A DNA stretch of 64,000 bases from Colwellia psychrerythraea 34H (GTDB lineage: Bacteria > Pseudomonadota > Gammaproteobacteria > Enterobacterales > Alteromonadaceae). The DNA lies in NCBI RefSeq assembly GCF_000012325.1, contig NC_003910.7, forward strand, positions 1,860,001-1,924,000, written 5' to 3'. Below the pieces are notes generated by a model that saw nothing but the letters and a program-made list of their open reading frames with translations, did no database searches and was not told where the DNA came from. A program made the translations under genes and the position numbers. Shown one piece after another: positions 55,763 to 64,000 of the stretch. Each line of letters begins with the position of its first letter. Positions within the stretch are counted from its first letter, which is position 1.

Positions 55763-57027
55763 TGAATAACGCTAAACCTATGAGTAGTAAAATTATACGA
55801 GTTTATTTATTAGGGGCGATGGTGCTGCTGGTTTTTTATGGGGCTATTTTTTACCATACTGTCCTATACACTGAAAATCAAAGTAGTGAGCGACGTTTAG
55901 CATTAATTTCACCTTACCATTTTAAGTTATTTGGCCAAGGTTTTGATGGTGAAATACAAATTGACCCCATGCTAAAAATTTATGATCAATATGATATTTT
56001 GCCCTCATCAATAAAACGACGACTCAATAAAAACTGGCAGGGAAGTATCAGTTTTCATTTTGAAGATGACAGTGAATACAGTGTGTTTGCGCAACAAGTT
56101 ATGACGAACAAAGGTTTGGCCATCGTTTATGCTTTGGAAGATGTTGATGCGATTGAGTGGGACGATACAGAGTTCGCTATTTTTCAAACGGTGATATTTG
56201 GACTTGGCCTGCTCATCTATATTATCGCAGCACTCTTTATTATAAAAATGGCTAAACGTATTAGTACGCCATTTTCGACTTTGGCCAATAAATTAGAGAG
56301 TCATGATAACGAAAAATATACACCATTATCAATTCAGGGCGAATTATCATTAGAGTTGGTGCAGATGCTGACTAGCATCAATAGTTATCGCAGCAGGATC
56401 CGAGATGCTTTTATGAGAGAGCAAGCTTTTACTCGCTACGTCAGTCATGAGTTACGTACGCCTATGACAGTTATCCGTGGTGGCATAAGCATTTTACGGC
56501 GATTAGACGATGAAAAAGTCAAAAAGCAGTCTAGCCGAATTGATAATGCGGTTATTGAAATGGAACAGTTAATCCACACTTTTTTGTTAATGGCGAGAAA
56601 TGAAGATAGCGATACCATCAATGTTGATATTTCTGATGAGTTTATTCAACAAATAGTACAAGACTTTGAATCTACAATAAAAGCAAATCAGGTTAGTTTC
56701 CATCAAGAATTACAATGTAACTTTAGCCTAAATGTTCAACCGCTATTATTTGCTGCAGTCATTAAAAACTTATTAAAAAATGCCATTAATTGTAGTGTTG
56801 AAGGTAACGTTAGTTTATTTATTTCACCACAACGAATTGATGTTATTGATAATGGTGTTGGGCTTGATGCAAAACCTCGAGGTTATGAAGGTTTTGGCAT
56901 AGGTCTTAATATTGTTCGGGATATTTGCGAAAAATACCACTGGCAATTCAATATCAAAAATAACCAAGGTGATGGTTGTACAGCCTCGGTTATTTTTAAT
57001 CAAGAGTCTGCTGTAAGTGAACTCTAA
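55762..57027 (+). CDS. Sensor histidine kinase
   Basis: Inner-membrane kinase of 421 residues: helices at ~12-32 and ~135-157 flank a periplasmic sensor of about 100 residues. HisKA has the phosphorylated His in YVSHELRTPM; HATPase_c shows NLLKNAINCS, DNGVGL and GFGIGLNIV. It partners the regulator encoded just upstream (TAATG junction). Location after the GtrB/ArnT genes suggests that it controls envelope sugar modification, as PmrAB does for arn genes (inference). Confidence 0.92.
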   Translation: MNNAKPMSSKIIRVYLLGAMVLLVFYGAIFYHTVLYTENQSSERRLALISPYHFKLFGQGFDGEIQIDPMLKIYDQYDILPSSIKRRLNKNWQGSISFHFEDDSEYSVFAQQVMTNKGLAIVYALEDVDAIEWDDTEFAIFQTVIFGLGLLIYIIAALFIIKMAKRISTPFSTLANKLESHDNEKYTPLSIQGELSLELVQMLTSINSYRSRIRDAFMREQAFTRYVSHELRTPMTVIRGGISILRRLDDEKVKKQSSRIDNAVIEMEQLIHTFLLMARNEDSDTINVDISDEFIQQIVQDFESTIKANQVSFHQELQCNFSLNVQPLLFAAVIKNLLKNAINCSVEGNVSLFISPQRIDVIDNGVGLDAKPRGYEGFGIGLNIVRDICEKYHWQFNIKNNQGDGCTASVIFNQESAVSEL

Positions 57028-57188
57028 CTACTTCTAACAACGATAAGAAATAGTAATGTGGCATCTATTTTTTACTCAATTATTTGTTAAGTCTATTACC
57101 TAGATTAACAATTATTAGATAGTCACTACCTTGGTAGGGTGCAATAATCAGGTTAAGCCTTAACTTAAGCCGATTTAAGAATTCATTC

Positions 57189-57953
57189 ATGTGCATATTA
57201 TTTATTGCTATCGAGCAACACCCAAAGTATCCCTTGATTATTTGTGCTAATAGAGATGAGTTTCATCAACGTCCAACGCAGGCTATGCATGTCTGGCAAG
57301 AGTCCAATATCTTGGCAGGAAAAGATCTGCAAGCAGGCGGGACTTGGTTAGGTTTATCGTCAACGGGAAAATTTGCCGCATTAACTAACTTTAGAAAACT
57401 CCCCTTAAGTGAGGCACCTAAAAAATCTAGGGGCGATCTTGTTTTACAGGCTTTAGCCGACACTAAAATAAACATGACAGCTGAGTTGGCTCAGCAAGCA
57501 AGCCAATATCACGGCTTTAACCTCATCTATGGTTCTTTGAAGCAACTGTACTGTTATGACAGTGTAAATAATCAAAGTCATCAGCTTAGTGATGGAGTGC
57601 ATAGCATTTGTAATGGTGCGTTAGATGATATTTGGCCTAAAATGGCAAGAGGAGAAAAGCTGCTAAGTGAGACTATACGTTCACAAAAAAACTTATCCAT
57701 TGAAGCCTTGTTTGATTTAATGACCAATGACAAACAAGCTTTACCGCATTTATTGCCTGAAACAGGCCTTGATGAGGAATGGGAACAACTACTCAGTGCC
57801 ATTTTTATTAAATCACCTACCTATGGGACACGAACAACCACTATTATCACGCAAGATGTCGAAGGTAATGTTGAAACCTATGACCGTAGTTATGCGCCCT
57901 CTGGTGAGTGTATTACTAAGCAACAATTTAATTTAGCAACGGTTTTTGATTAA
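57189..57953 (+). CDS. NRDE/TANGO2 family protein
   Basis: Cytoplasmic protein of 254 residues. The N-terminal MCILFIAIEQHPKYPLIICANRDEFHQRP carries the NRDE motif (quoted in part; positions 1-29), with Cys2 as a possible N-terminal nucleophile, as in the Ntn-hydrolase-like fold. GGTWLGLSSTGKFAALTNF and the C-terminal YGTRTTTII are also typical. TANGO2 relatives have been connected to haem or lipid trafficking, but bacterial function is unsettled. Confidence 0.9.
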   Translation: MCILFIAIEQHPKYPLIICANRDEFHQRPTQAMHVWQESNILAGKDLQAGGTWLGLSSTGKFAALTNFRKLPLSEAPKKSRGDLVLQALADTKINMTAELAQQASQYHGFNLIYGSLKQLYCYDSVNNQSHQLSDGVHSICNGALDDIWPKMARGEKLLSETIRSQKNLSIEALFDLMTNDKQALPHLLPETGLDEEWEQLLSAIFIKSPTYGTRTTTIITQDVEGNVETYDRSYAPSGECITKQQFNLATVFD

Positions 57954-58621
57954 CTGATTCTTTATTATTGAATTAATAAAGTAGTGCTATGTTGTTGATA
58001 TTTTAAATGTGAAGTATTCAAAATACATCATGATTATTGATTGATAGGTGTTTACTCTCACTGAACTCTGAAAAATAAATAAGCTTATTCAGTGATCATT
58101 ATTATATCAAAGGTAGACCTCGTGATAATGAATAATAATAGCTTTCTAATACAAGTAACCTTGCTGTATTTTTCAATAATAAAAGGGGTATAGACAAAAT
58201 AACCCTCAACGTTTATCCATGCACCCAGCGTATCTTCTCGTGATGAACTCAATGTAATTGATTGCTTAATGACCATTTAAACAAAATAAACGAGTTTCCT
58301 ATAGGAAACTTTATTCACTATTGTGGATTTTATTTCATTTAAAGTGTATTTTGTTGCGCTATCTCAACCTTTGTATCTTAGTAAACATGAATAATGAAAA
58401 GGTCAAATTTTTAGATATTTAAAAACCAGCTCAATAATCGATCAGATAGATAATCAATACAGCATTATTAATAGGTGCTAGATAGTAGTAAATATCTACA
58501 GTGAATTATTAATGCTTCAACAATTACATGGCAATGTTAACAAGGGAACGCTCATCATTATTTGAGTTTTTCATACCTTCAAAAAAACAAAACATATGCC
58601 GCCTTTGCTTAGGAATTTTTT
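57954..58621. other. 668-bp intergenic region upstream of the PfoR-like gene
   Basis: AT-rich and gene-free by eye. It contains an 18-bp perfect palindrome at 58293-58310 (listed separately). A 63-codon frame on the minus strand (58085-58276) has no recognisable features. Confidence 0.5.
58293..58310. promoter_or_regulatory. Perfect 18-bp palindrome, candidate operator
   Basis: AGTTTCCTATAGGAAACT reads the same on both strands with no spacer, and lies about 310 bases before the PfoR-like gene. A dimeric repressor site is plausible; the regulator is unknown. Confidence 0.4.
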
Positions 58622-59653
58622 ATGGAATTACTTAAGGGTATTACCCTTCTTCTCGCTGCGTTAACCGCATTTTCTTTATTTAGTCGTTTTGCGCCCTACG
58701 GCACAAAAGCCATGGGCGGACTTGCCTCCGCGGCGGTTGCTAGTTTTCTCGTTGAAGCTATTCATGCCTACATCTCAGGTGATTTTCTTGGAATTGATTT
58801 CCTAAGAGAAACTGGCCTCGCTGCGGGGTCTATGGGAGGGCCTGCTGCGGCAGCTCTTGTCGCATTAGCCTTAGGTGCTAATCCTGTTTTTGCCATCGTT
58901 GCTGCTATTGCCACTAAAGGAACCGGTATATTGGCTGGTTTTATTGCAGGCTATATTTGTTACTTTATTTCCAAAGTTATTGAAAAACACCTTCCTGAGG
59001 GGATCGATGTTATCGTTGGCGCTTTAATTCTCGCACCGTGTGCTTATATCATTGCTCATGCATCAGGGCCTGTCGTCGGTAGTATTATGGCCATTATAGG
59101 CTCAGCTATCACTGGGGCTACTTCTGCATCGCCTTATGTTATGGGCTTTTTACTTGGTGGCTTAATCAAAATGATCTGTACTTCACCATTAAGCTCTATG
59201 GCACTTACTGCTATCCTAGGTTTGACGGGTCTTCCTATGGGAATAGCTGCAATTGCCTGTGTTGGCGGATCTTTCACTAATGGTATCTTAATGAAGAGAC
59301 TCAAATTAGGCGATAGAAACAAAGTTATCGCTATTATGTTGGAGCCACTCACCCAAGCGGATATTGTCACAAGAAATGCCTTCAAGATTTATTCTTGTAA
59401 CTTTTTCGGCGGAGCCTTATCTGGTTTAGTTGCGGTTTATTTTAATATCATCAACGATGCTCCGGGAACTGCTGCTCCAATACCTGGTTTACTTGCTCCT
59501 TTTGCCTTTAATGAAGCGAGTACTGTATTAATGGCTGTTTTGGCTGCGTCTATTTGTGGTATTGCCGCAGGTTATGTTGGCAGTAGTATTCATCTAAAGT
59601 TAGATGAAAAACGTGCCAATAAACTTAGCGGAGTTACTCCGGTAACTACTTAA
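58622..59653 (+). CDS. PfoR-like PTS EIIC-type membrane protein
   Basis: Integral membrane protein of 343 residues with about ten hydrophobic segments, rich in Gly/Ala. It resembles the PTS_EIIC_2 (PfoR) group: FAPYGTKAMGGLASAAVASF at the start, GLAAGSMGGPAAAALVAL, and the central SPLSSMALTAILGLTGLPMG. No EIIA or EIIB domain is present or encoded nearby, so it is unlikely to work as a normal phosphotransferase permease. It stands 313 bp before the isoaspartyl dipeptidase and cyanophycin genes; a role in moving their dipeptide or amino-acid substrates is a guess. Confidence 0.75.
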   Translation: MELLKGITLLLAALTAFSLFSRFAPYGTKAMGGLASAAVASFLVEAIHAYISGDFLGIDFLRETGLAAGSMGGPAAAALVALALGANPVFAIVAAIATKGTGILAGFIAGYICYFISKVIEKHLPEGIDVIVGALILAPCAYIIAHASGPVVGSIMAIIGSAITGATSASPYVMGFLLGGLIKMICTSPLSSMALTAILGLTGLPMGIAAIACVGGSFTNGILMKRLKLGDRNKVIAIMLEPLTQADIVTRNAFKIYSCNFFGGALSGLVAVYFNIINDAPGTAAPIPGLLAPFAFNEASTVLMAVLAASICGIAAGYVGSSIHLKLDEKRANKLSGVTPVTT

Positions 59654-59668
59654 ATTGATTGATGTGGT

Positions 59669-59690
59669 AAAAGGCTGTTCACAGCCTTTT
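59669..59690 (+). terminator. Terminator after PfoR-like gene
   Basis: Perfect 9-bp stem AAAAGGCTG / CAGCCTTTT with a 4-base loop, 16 bases after the stop; the right arm ends in four T. It suggests that the gene is transcribed apart from iadA. Confidence 0.75.
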
Positions 59691-59966
59691 ATCACTAGTA
59701 TAAAGTAGGTTATAAAAGCTAGAGATAACGCTTAAGCTTGCCTATTATGTTTCTGTCAATCCTCATGAACAATCTGCATGTCACTCATACCATTCAAAGA
59801 AAGCATAATAATAAAACCTAACGTATTCATACATTTCATTTCAGTCTAGTAAATTGTGTTACAATTGGCGTTTACTTTTTTCAGTGTTGATTTGGTTTGT
59901 TGTTTATTATGTTTTTTATCATAAAAACTAATGAGTTAAGCTAAATACAACTTCATTATATCTACC

Positions 59967-61154
59967 ATGAACGATAGCCAAACGATGCTCATATTATTGT
60001 GTAATGTAAATATTTATGCACCAAATCCCCTAGGTATTAAAGATGTTCTTATTGCAGGTAATAAAATTGCCGCAATTTATGATCATGGCCAAGGCGAAAT
60101 TACCATCCCAAAACAATGGCCCGTTAAGGTTATTAATTTTGATGGCGCTATTTTAACGCCTGGTTTTATTGATAGTCATGCTCACATTACCGGTGGCGGC
60201 GGAGAAGCAGGTTTTGCGACGCAAGTACCTCCTGTTGGTCTAACTGAATTTACTCATGCTGGTGTAACCACAGTGGTTGGTTTACTTGGCACTGATGATA
60301 CTACCCGCAGTACCGAAAATTTATTAAGCCGAGTTTATGGCTTGCGTGAAGAAGGATTATCGGCTTATTGTTGGACTGGTGGCTACCACTTTCCTCTAAC
60401 GACTATCACGGGTAGTGCAAAGTCAGATATTGCTTTTCTTGAACCCGTTATTGGTATCGGAGAGTTTGCCATTAGTGATCATCGCTCTAGCCAACCAACG
60501 TTTGAAGAAGTGATTCGCTTAGCGAGTGAAACTCATGTAGCAGGCTTAATCACTGGAAAAGCGGGTGTTATTCATTTTCATTTAGGTGATGGTGAAAGAC
60601 GTTTAGAATTAATAGAACGCGCAATAAGAGAAACTGAACTTCCTGCACGAGTATTTAATCCAACGCATGTTAATCGTAACAAACCTTTGTTTGAAGATAG
60701 TTGTAAATTATTAAGTAAAGGTTGTCATATTGACTTAACAGCATTTCCCGCAGGAACCGCTCAGCCAGGCTGGGAAGCTTGTGACGCAATTGAAATGGCT
60801 GTTGAAAGGCAATTACCCTTAGAACAAATAACCCTTAGCTCGGATGGCGGAGGTTGCTTACCTTGTTTTGACCCACAAGGTGAATTACAACATATGGATT
60901 TTGGTCGAGCGAGTACATTAGGAGAAACATTGGTAGCAACGTTAAATAAAGGTTTGTCACTTGAAACCGTTCTGCCTATGTTAACAAGCAATGTTGCTAA
61001 TATTTTACGTTTTAAAAACAAAGGGCAAATCGCCGTTGGTTTTGATGCGGATTTATTGGTGATGAATGAAAAGTATGAAATTACTGATGTCATGGCACAA
61101 GGTGTATGGCATAAGCAAAATAATCAAACAATGATTAAAGGTACATTCGAATAG
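59967..61154 (+). CDS. iadA: Isoaspartyl dipeptidase (beta-aspartyl peptidase)
   Basis: Zinc amidohydrolase of 395 residues that hydrolyses beta-Asp dipeptides, here probably the beta-Asp-Arg released from cyanophycin. Visible: first metal-binding pair His71/His73 in GFIDSHAHITGGGGE, the central TGKAGVIHFHLGDG, NPTHVNRN and LSSDGGG (metal-ligand Asp). The C-terminus ending IKGTFE is as in E. coli IadA. Followed after 8 bases by the cyanophycinase gene, forming a degradation operon. Confidence 0.92.
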   Translation: MNDSQTMLILLCNVNIYAPNPLGIKDVLIAGNKIAAIYDHGQGEITIPKQWPVKVINFDGAILTPGFIDSHAHITGGGGEAGFATQVPPVGLTEFTHAGVTTVVGLLGTDDTTRSTENLLSRVYGLREEGLSAYCWTGGYHFPLTTITGSAKSDIAFLEPVIGIGEFAISDHRSSQPTFEEVIRLASETHVAGLITGKAGVIHFHLGDGERRLELIERAIRETELPARVFNPTHVNRNKPLFEDSCKLLSKGCHIDLTAFPAGTAQPGWEACDAIEMAVERQLPLEQITLSSDGGGCLPCFDPQGELQHMDFGRASTLGETLVATLNKGLSLETVLPMLTSNVANILRFKNKGQIAVGFDADLLVMNEKYEITDVMAQGVWHKQNNQTMIKGTFE

Positions 61155-61162
61155 AGGTAAAT

Positions 61163-61987
61163 ATGTGTCCAGCAAAAACGACTGACGGTCAACAAAGGGG
61201 ATTCGTAATCCCAATCGGGGGGGCAGAAGAACGCGTAAATGATCCTATTATTTTAAAGCGTTTTGTTGAGCTTTGTGGTGGAGAGAATGCTTATATAGTT
61301 ATTATTCCAACCGCATCACAACTCGATGATACAGGGTCAAATTATGAAACTGTTTTTCATGAATTAGGTGTGAAGAAAGCTGTTTCTTTGCCTATTAATG
61401 ATCGTGAGCAGGCAAATAGTGAAGACTATCTAGCAGAATTAAACAATGCCACTGGCATTTTTATCACTGGTGGTAACCAATTACGCTTGTCTACTATTTT
61501 AGGTGGTACTCCGGTGGCTCAAAGCATTCGTAAACTTAATGCTGCAGGTGTTCATGTTGCCGGTACCTCTGCAGGAGCAGCTATTATGCCTGGCCATATG
61601 ATTGCCGGCGGACGCACTGGGGCTTTACCCAATGAAGAAGGGGTTACTTTTGCACCAGGTATGGGATTGATTAATAAAGTCATAATTGATCAGCATTTTA
61701 GCCAACGAAACCGATTAGGACGTTTGTTATCGGCCATCTCTTACAACCCATTTGCTTCAGGTCTTGGTATTTGTGAAAATACAGCTGCCTTTATTGATCC
61801 GTCAGGAACTTTGGAAGTCGTTGGTCACGGTAGCATTACTGTGGTTGACCCTTCAGATTTAACCCATAGTTCAATGGCTGATGCTAATAGAGGCGAAGCC
61901 ATAACGTTAATTGGACTAAAGTTGCACGTGCTTAGCCCCGGCGCAACTTATTGTATCAACGAAAGAATAGCGAAACCTGCAACTTAG
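61163..61987 (+). CDS. cphB: Cyanophycinase
   Basis: Serine hydrolase (family S51) of 274 residues that cuts cyanophycin into beta-Asp-Arg dipeptides. The nucleophile is in the HVAGTSAGAAIM motif; TGGNQLRL and the IDQHFSQRNRLGRLL block are typical of cyanophycinases. No signal peptide, so it acts on intracellular granules. Ribosome site GAGGT precedes the ATG. A terminator and the cphA promoter region follow. Confidence 0.93.
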   Translation: MCPAKTTDGQQRGFVIPIGGAEERVNDPIILKRFVELCGGENAYIVIIPTASQLDDTGSNYETVFHELGVKKAVSLPINDREQANSEDYLAELNNATGIFITGGNQLRLSTILGGTPVAQSIRKLNAAGVHVAGTSAGAAIMPGHMIAGGRTGALPNEEGVTFAPGMGLINKVIIDQHFSQRNRLGRLLSAISYNPFASGLGICENTAAFIDPSGTLEVVGHGSITVVDPSDLTHSSMADANRGEAITLIGLKLHVLSPGATYCINERIAKPAT

Positions 61988-62014
61988 ACCAGCAGGTAAA
62001 TTATCCTTCTTTTT

Positions 62015-62055
62015 AAAGCCTGCCACCTTTTTAGTTGTCAGGCTTTTATTTTTAT
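62015..62055 (+). terminator. Terminator of iadA-cphB
   Basis: Hairpin AAAGCCTGcCAc / tTGtCAGGCTTTT with one mismatch, followed by ATTTTTAT. Confidence 0.7.
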
Positions 62056-62240
62056 ATTTCATCCATTTAACCGTACCCCCAACGTTTTCATATTCCCTCT
62101 AAAAATATTATTTAGCAAGTAGTTTGCGCTTCAATAAAACCGTGTTATCTTTTCTAAACGACGTTTTATGTAGTTGTAATCGTAGTCTAGTTGTTATTGG
62201 ATAATATAAAGTTCTCGTCAGAGTAATAAAGGAAATCACT

Positions 62241-64000
62241 ATGAAAATACAATCTTCCAACGTGTATGTTGGCCCTAATGTTTATGCTCATTTTCCTGTG
62301 ATTCGCCATATAGTAGATATCGGCATTTTGGAAAAATATCCCTCAGTTAGACTGGGTAATGAATTTATTCAAGGATTACTCACTCACCTGCCAAGTTTAG
62401 ACCAGCATGGTTGCTCTTATGGAGAACCTGGTGGTTTTATCAGACGCTTAAAAGAAGATGACGGTACCTGGATTGCTCATATTTGGGAGCATGTTACCCT
62501 CGAATTACAATGTATTGCAGGCACAGAAGTCACGTTTGGTAAAACACGTGGCACAGGTAAAGTCGCTGAATACAACATGGTTTTCCAGTACAAACAACGT
62601 GATGTCGGCCTTGAAGCAGCGATATTGGCGAGAAATCTATTAATTTCATTAATGCCCGTTGCTATTCAAGTTGAGTTACAAACCAAAATTGAAGACGACT
62701 TTGATTTTCAGCAAGAGTTAGCTGATTTTATTCGTTTTGCTCAACGTAAAGAGTTTGGCCCTAGTACCCAATCATTAGTTGATGCTGCAGAAGAGCGTGA
62801 TATTCCTTGGTTACGTTTAAACGAGTACAGCCTAGTTCAATTTGGTCATGGTAAATATCAAAAGCGAATTCAGGCAACCATCACCAGTGAAACTAAGCAT
62901 ATTGCTGTTGAGATTTCTTGTGATAAAGAAGACACCCATAATTTACTAAATGATCTCGGCTTACCGGTTCCTCAGCAACGTATGGTGTATTCAGATACGC
63001 AAGCGGTAAGAATGGCAAAACGCATTGGCTATCCAGTGGTATTAAAGCCGTTAAATGCGAATCATGGTCGTGGTGTTTCTATTGATTTAAACACGGAAGA
63101 GCAAGTCATTACCGCTTTTGCCTTTGCCAAAGAACAGGGTACCAGTAGGGCCGTTTTAGTTGAATCTTTCTTAACAGGATTAGACCATCGCATGCTGGTT
63201 ATTAACGGCGAATTAGTTGCTGTTGCGAAACGTGTACCTGGTCATATAATTGGTGATGGCGTTAATAATATCAGTCAGTTGATTGATATTGTCAATGAAG
63301 ACCCTCGCCGAGGCGTTGGTCATGAAAAAGTACTGACCCAGTTAGAATTAGACACCCAAGCCGAACGGTTATTAGAAGAAGCCGATTATACACAAGGCAC
63401 TGTGTTACCCAAAGGTGAAATATTTTACTTACGTTCAACCGCTAATTTGTCGACTGGCGGTACCGCTATTGATATGACTGATGTGGTTCATCCTGACAAT
63501 AAGACCATGGCTGAACGTGCAGTAAAAGCTGTTGGTCTAGATATCGGCGGGGTTGACTTTTTAACGTCTGATATCACTCAATCTTACAAAGATATTGGTG
63601 GCGGTATTGTTGAAGTTAATGCTGCACCTGGCTTTAGAATGCATGTAGCGCCAAGTGAAGGCAAACCAAGAGATGTGGCTGGAAAAGTCATTGATATGTT
63701 GTTCCCGCCATCGATACCTAAGCGCATTCCTATTGCCGGAATTACCGGTACAAATGGTAAAACGACAACTTCTAGAATGTTAGCTCATATCTTAAAAAGT
63801 GCTGGGCATGTGGTCGGTATGACGTCTACCGATGGCGTTTATGTTGATGGTCAATTATCTGTTAAAGGTGACATGACTGGTCCTGTTTCATCTCAGATTG
63901 TTTTACGCGATCCCTCGGTAGATATTGCCGTGTTAGAAACAGCACGTGGGGGTATTGCTCGTTCAGGTCTTGGTTACAATGAATGTGATGTAGCAGCTTG
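62241..64000 (+). CDS. cphA: Cyanophycin synthetase, 5' two thirds
   Basis: Enzyme that polymerises Asp and Arg into cyanophycin using ATP. ATG 62241 has AAAGGA upstream; the frame is open for 586 codons to the window edge (the family is ~870-900 residues). Visible: the N-terminal domain (residues ~1-160, NVYVGPNVYAHFPVIRH), an ATP-grasp domain adding Asp (~210-480, with YPVVLKPLNANHGRGVS and VEVNAAPGFRMH), and the start of the Mur-ligase-like domain adding Arg with P-loop GITGTNGKTTTS near 500. Separate promoter region of 253 bp after cphB. Confidence 0.95.
   Translation, partial: MKIQSSNVYVGPNVYAHFPVIRHIVDIGILEKYPSVRLGNEFIQGLLTHLPSLDQHGCSYGEPGGFIRRLKEDDGTWIAHIWEHVTLELQCIAGTEVTFGKTRGTGKVAEYNMVFQYKQRDVGLEAAILARNLLISLMPVAIQVELQTKIEDDFDFQQELADFIRFAQRKEFGPSTQSLVDAAEERDIPWLRLNEYSLVQFGHGKYQKRIQATITSETKHIAVEISCDKEDTHNLLNDLGLPVPQQRMVYSDTQAVRMAKRIGYPVVLKPLNANHGRGVSIDLNTEEQVITAFAFAKEQGTSRAVLVESFLTGLDHRMLVINGELVAVAKRVPGHIIGDGVNNISQLIDIVNEDPRRGVGHEKVLTQLELDTQAERLLEEADYTQGTVLPKGEIFYLRSTANLSTGGTAIDMTDVVHPDNKTMAERAVKAVGLDIGGVDFLTSDITQSYKDIGGGIVEVNAAPGFRMHVAPSEGKPRDVAGKVIDMLFPPSIPKRIPIAGITGTNGKTTTSRMLAHILKSAGHVVGMTSTDGVYVDGQLSVKGDMTGPVSSQIVLRDPSVDIAVLETARGGIARSGLGYNECDVAA

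Noticed and set aside
58085..58276. 63-codon minus-strand frame in the gap before the PfoR-like gene
   Set aside because: No ribosome site, domain or neighbour supports it; AT-rich gaps give such frames by chance.
62458..62643. 61-codon frame inside cphA
   Set aside because: It is a different frame within the strongly supported cyanophycin synthetase gene.
1..64000. CRISPR arrays, tRNA, rRNA, integrases or transposases
   Set aside because: No regularly spaced direct repeats, tRNA-like cloverleafs with CCA ends, rRNA blocks or recombinase motifs were seen by eye; a tRNAscan or Infernal run would be decisive.

Overview
The window is chromosomal DNA of a marine gammaproteobacterium. Base composition is AT-rich, and the gene content (TMAO respiration, cyanophycin metabolism, GlyGly-CTERM proteases, a Zur-type zinc locus) points to Alteromonadales, most likely Colwellia or a close relative. 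That assignment rests on recognised protein families and their order, not on a database search. Genes sit on both strands in short operons. I saw no rRNA, tRNA, CRISPR array, prophage or transposase gene. Both ends of the window cut through genes.

Region by region: (1) 1-1134, the 3' end of a secreted RTX/serralysin-like protein with a GlyGly-CTERM tail, then a decayed rimO pseudogene (1454-2559). (2) 2618-8762, a zinc-starvation locus: an FtsX-type ABC transporter and a divergent DUF3299 protein share a Zur-box-like operator, followed by a COG0523 GTPase, DUF1826, ZrgA-like DUF2796 and MerC genes preceded by two more Zur boxes and a 263-bp repeat element. (3) 8979-13354, a LytTR/LytS-type two-component pair divergent from an acyltransferase, then a DUF6090-like membrane protein. 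(4) 13746-14360, a stand-alone GTP cyclohydrolase II. (5) 14624-25506, a complete TMAO respiration locus, torS/torT/torR/torF/torE-C-A-D, with TorR-box-like sites. (6) 26095-29105, a trypsin-like GlyGly-CTERM protease and two small genes.

(7) 29590-34382, a TolC-HlyD-ABC-2-ABC-2 export operon with no ATPase gene. (8) 34552-37366, MarC, TerB, an exported VOC protein and an RBBP9-like hydrolase. (9) 37547-44975, a minus-strand ExbB-ExbD-ExbD-TonB series followed by an RND adaptor and pump, with a response regulator whose phospho-acceptor Asp is missing. (10) 45142-51674, divergent PepSY, DUF2271, DUF4198 and TonB-dependent receptor genes, then a dihaem cytochrome and a MauG-type peroxidase: a probable iron or metal uptake locus. 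(11) 52092-57027, GtrA, a GtrB-like GT2, an ArnT-like GT39 and a two-component system, probably for envelope glycan or lipid A modification. (12) 57189-57953, an NRDE/TANGO2 protein. (13) 58622-64000, a PfoR-type EIIC membrane protein, isoaspartyl dipeptidase, cyanophycinase and the first two thirds of cyanophycin synthetase.

The best candidates for something not yet described are the ExbBDD-TonB/RND operon with its pseudo-receiver regulator and adjacent uptake genes, the ATPase-less double ABC-2 exporter, and the orphan PfoR-type EIIC protein beside the cyanophycin genes. Two diverged copies of one 263-bp intergenic repeat are present, one of them between a Zur operator pair and the gene it probably controls.
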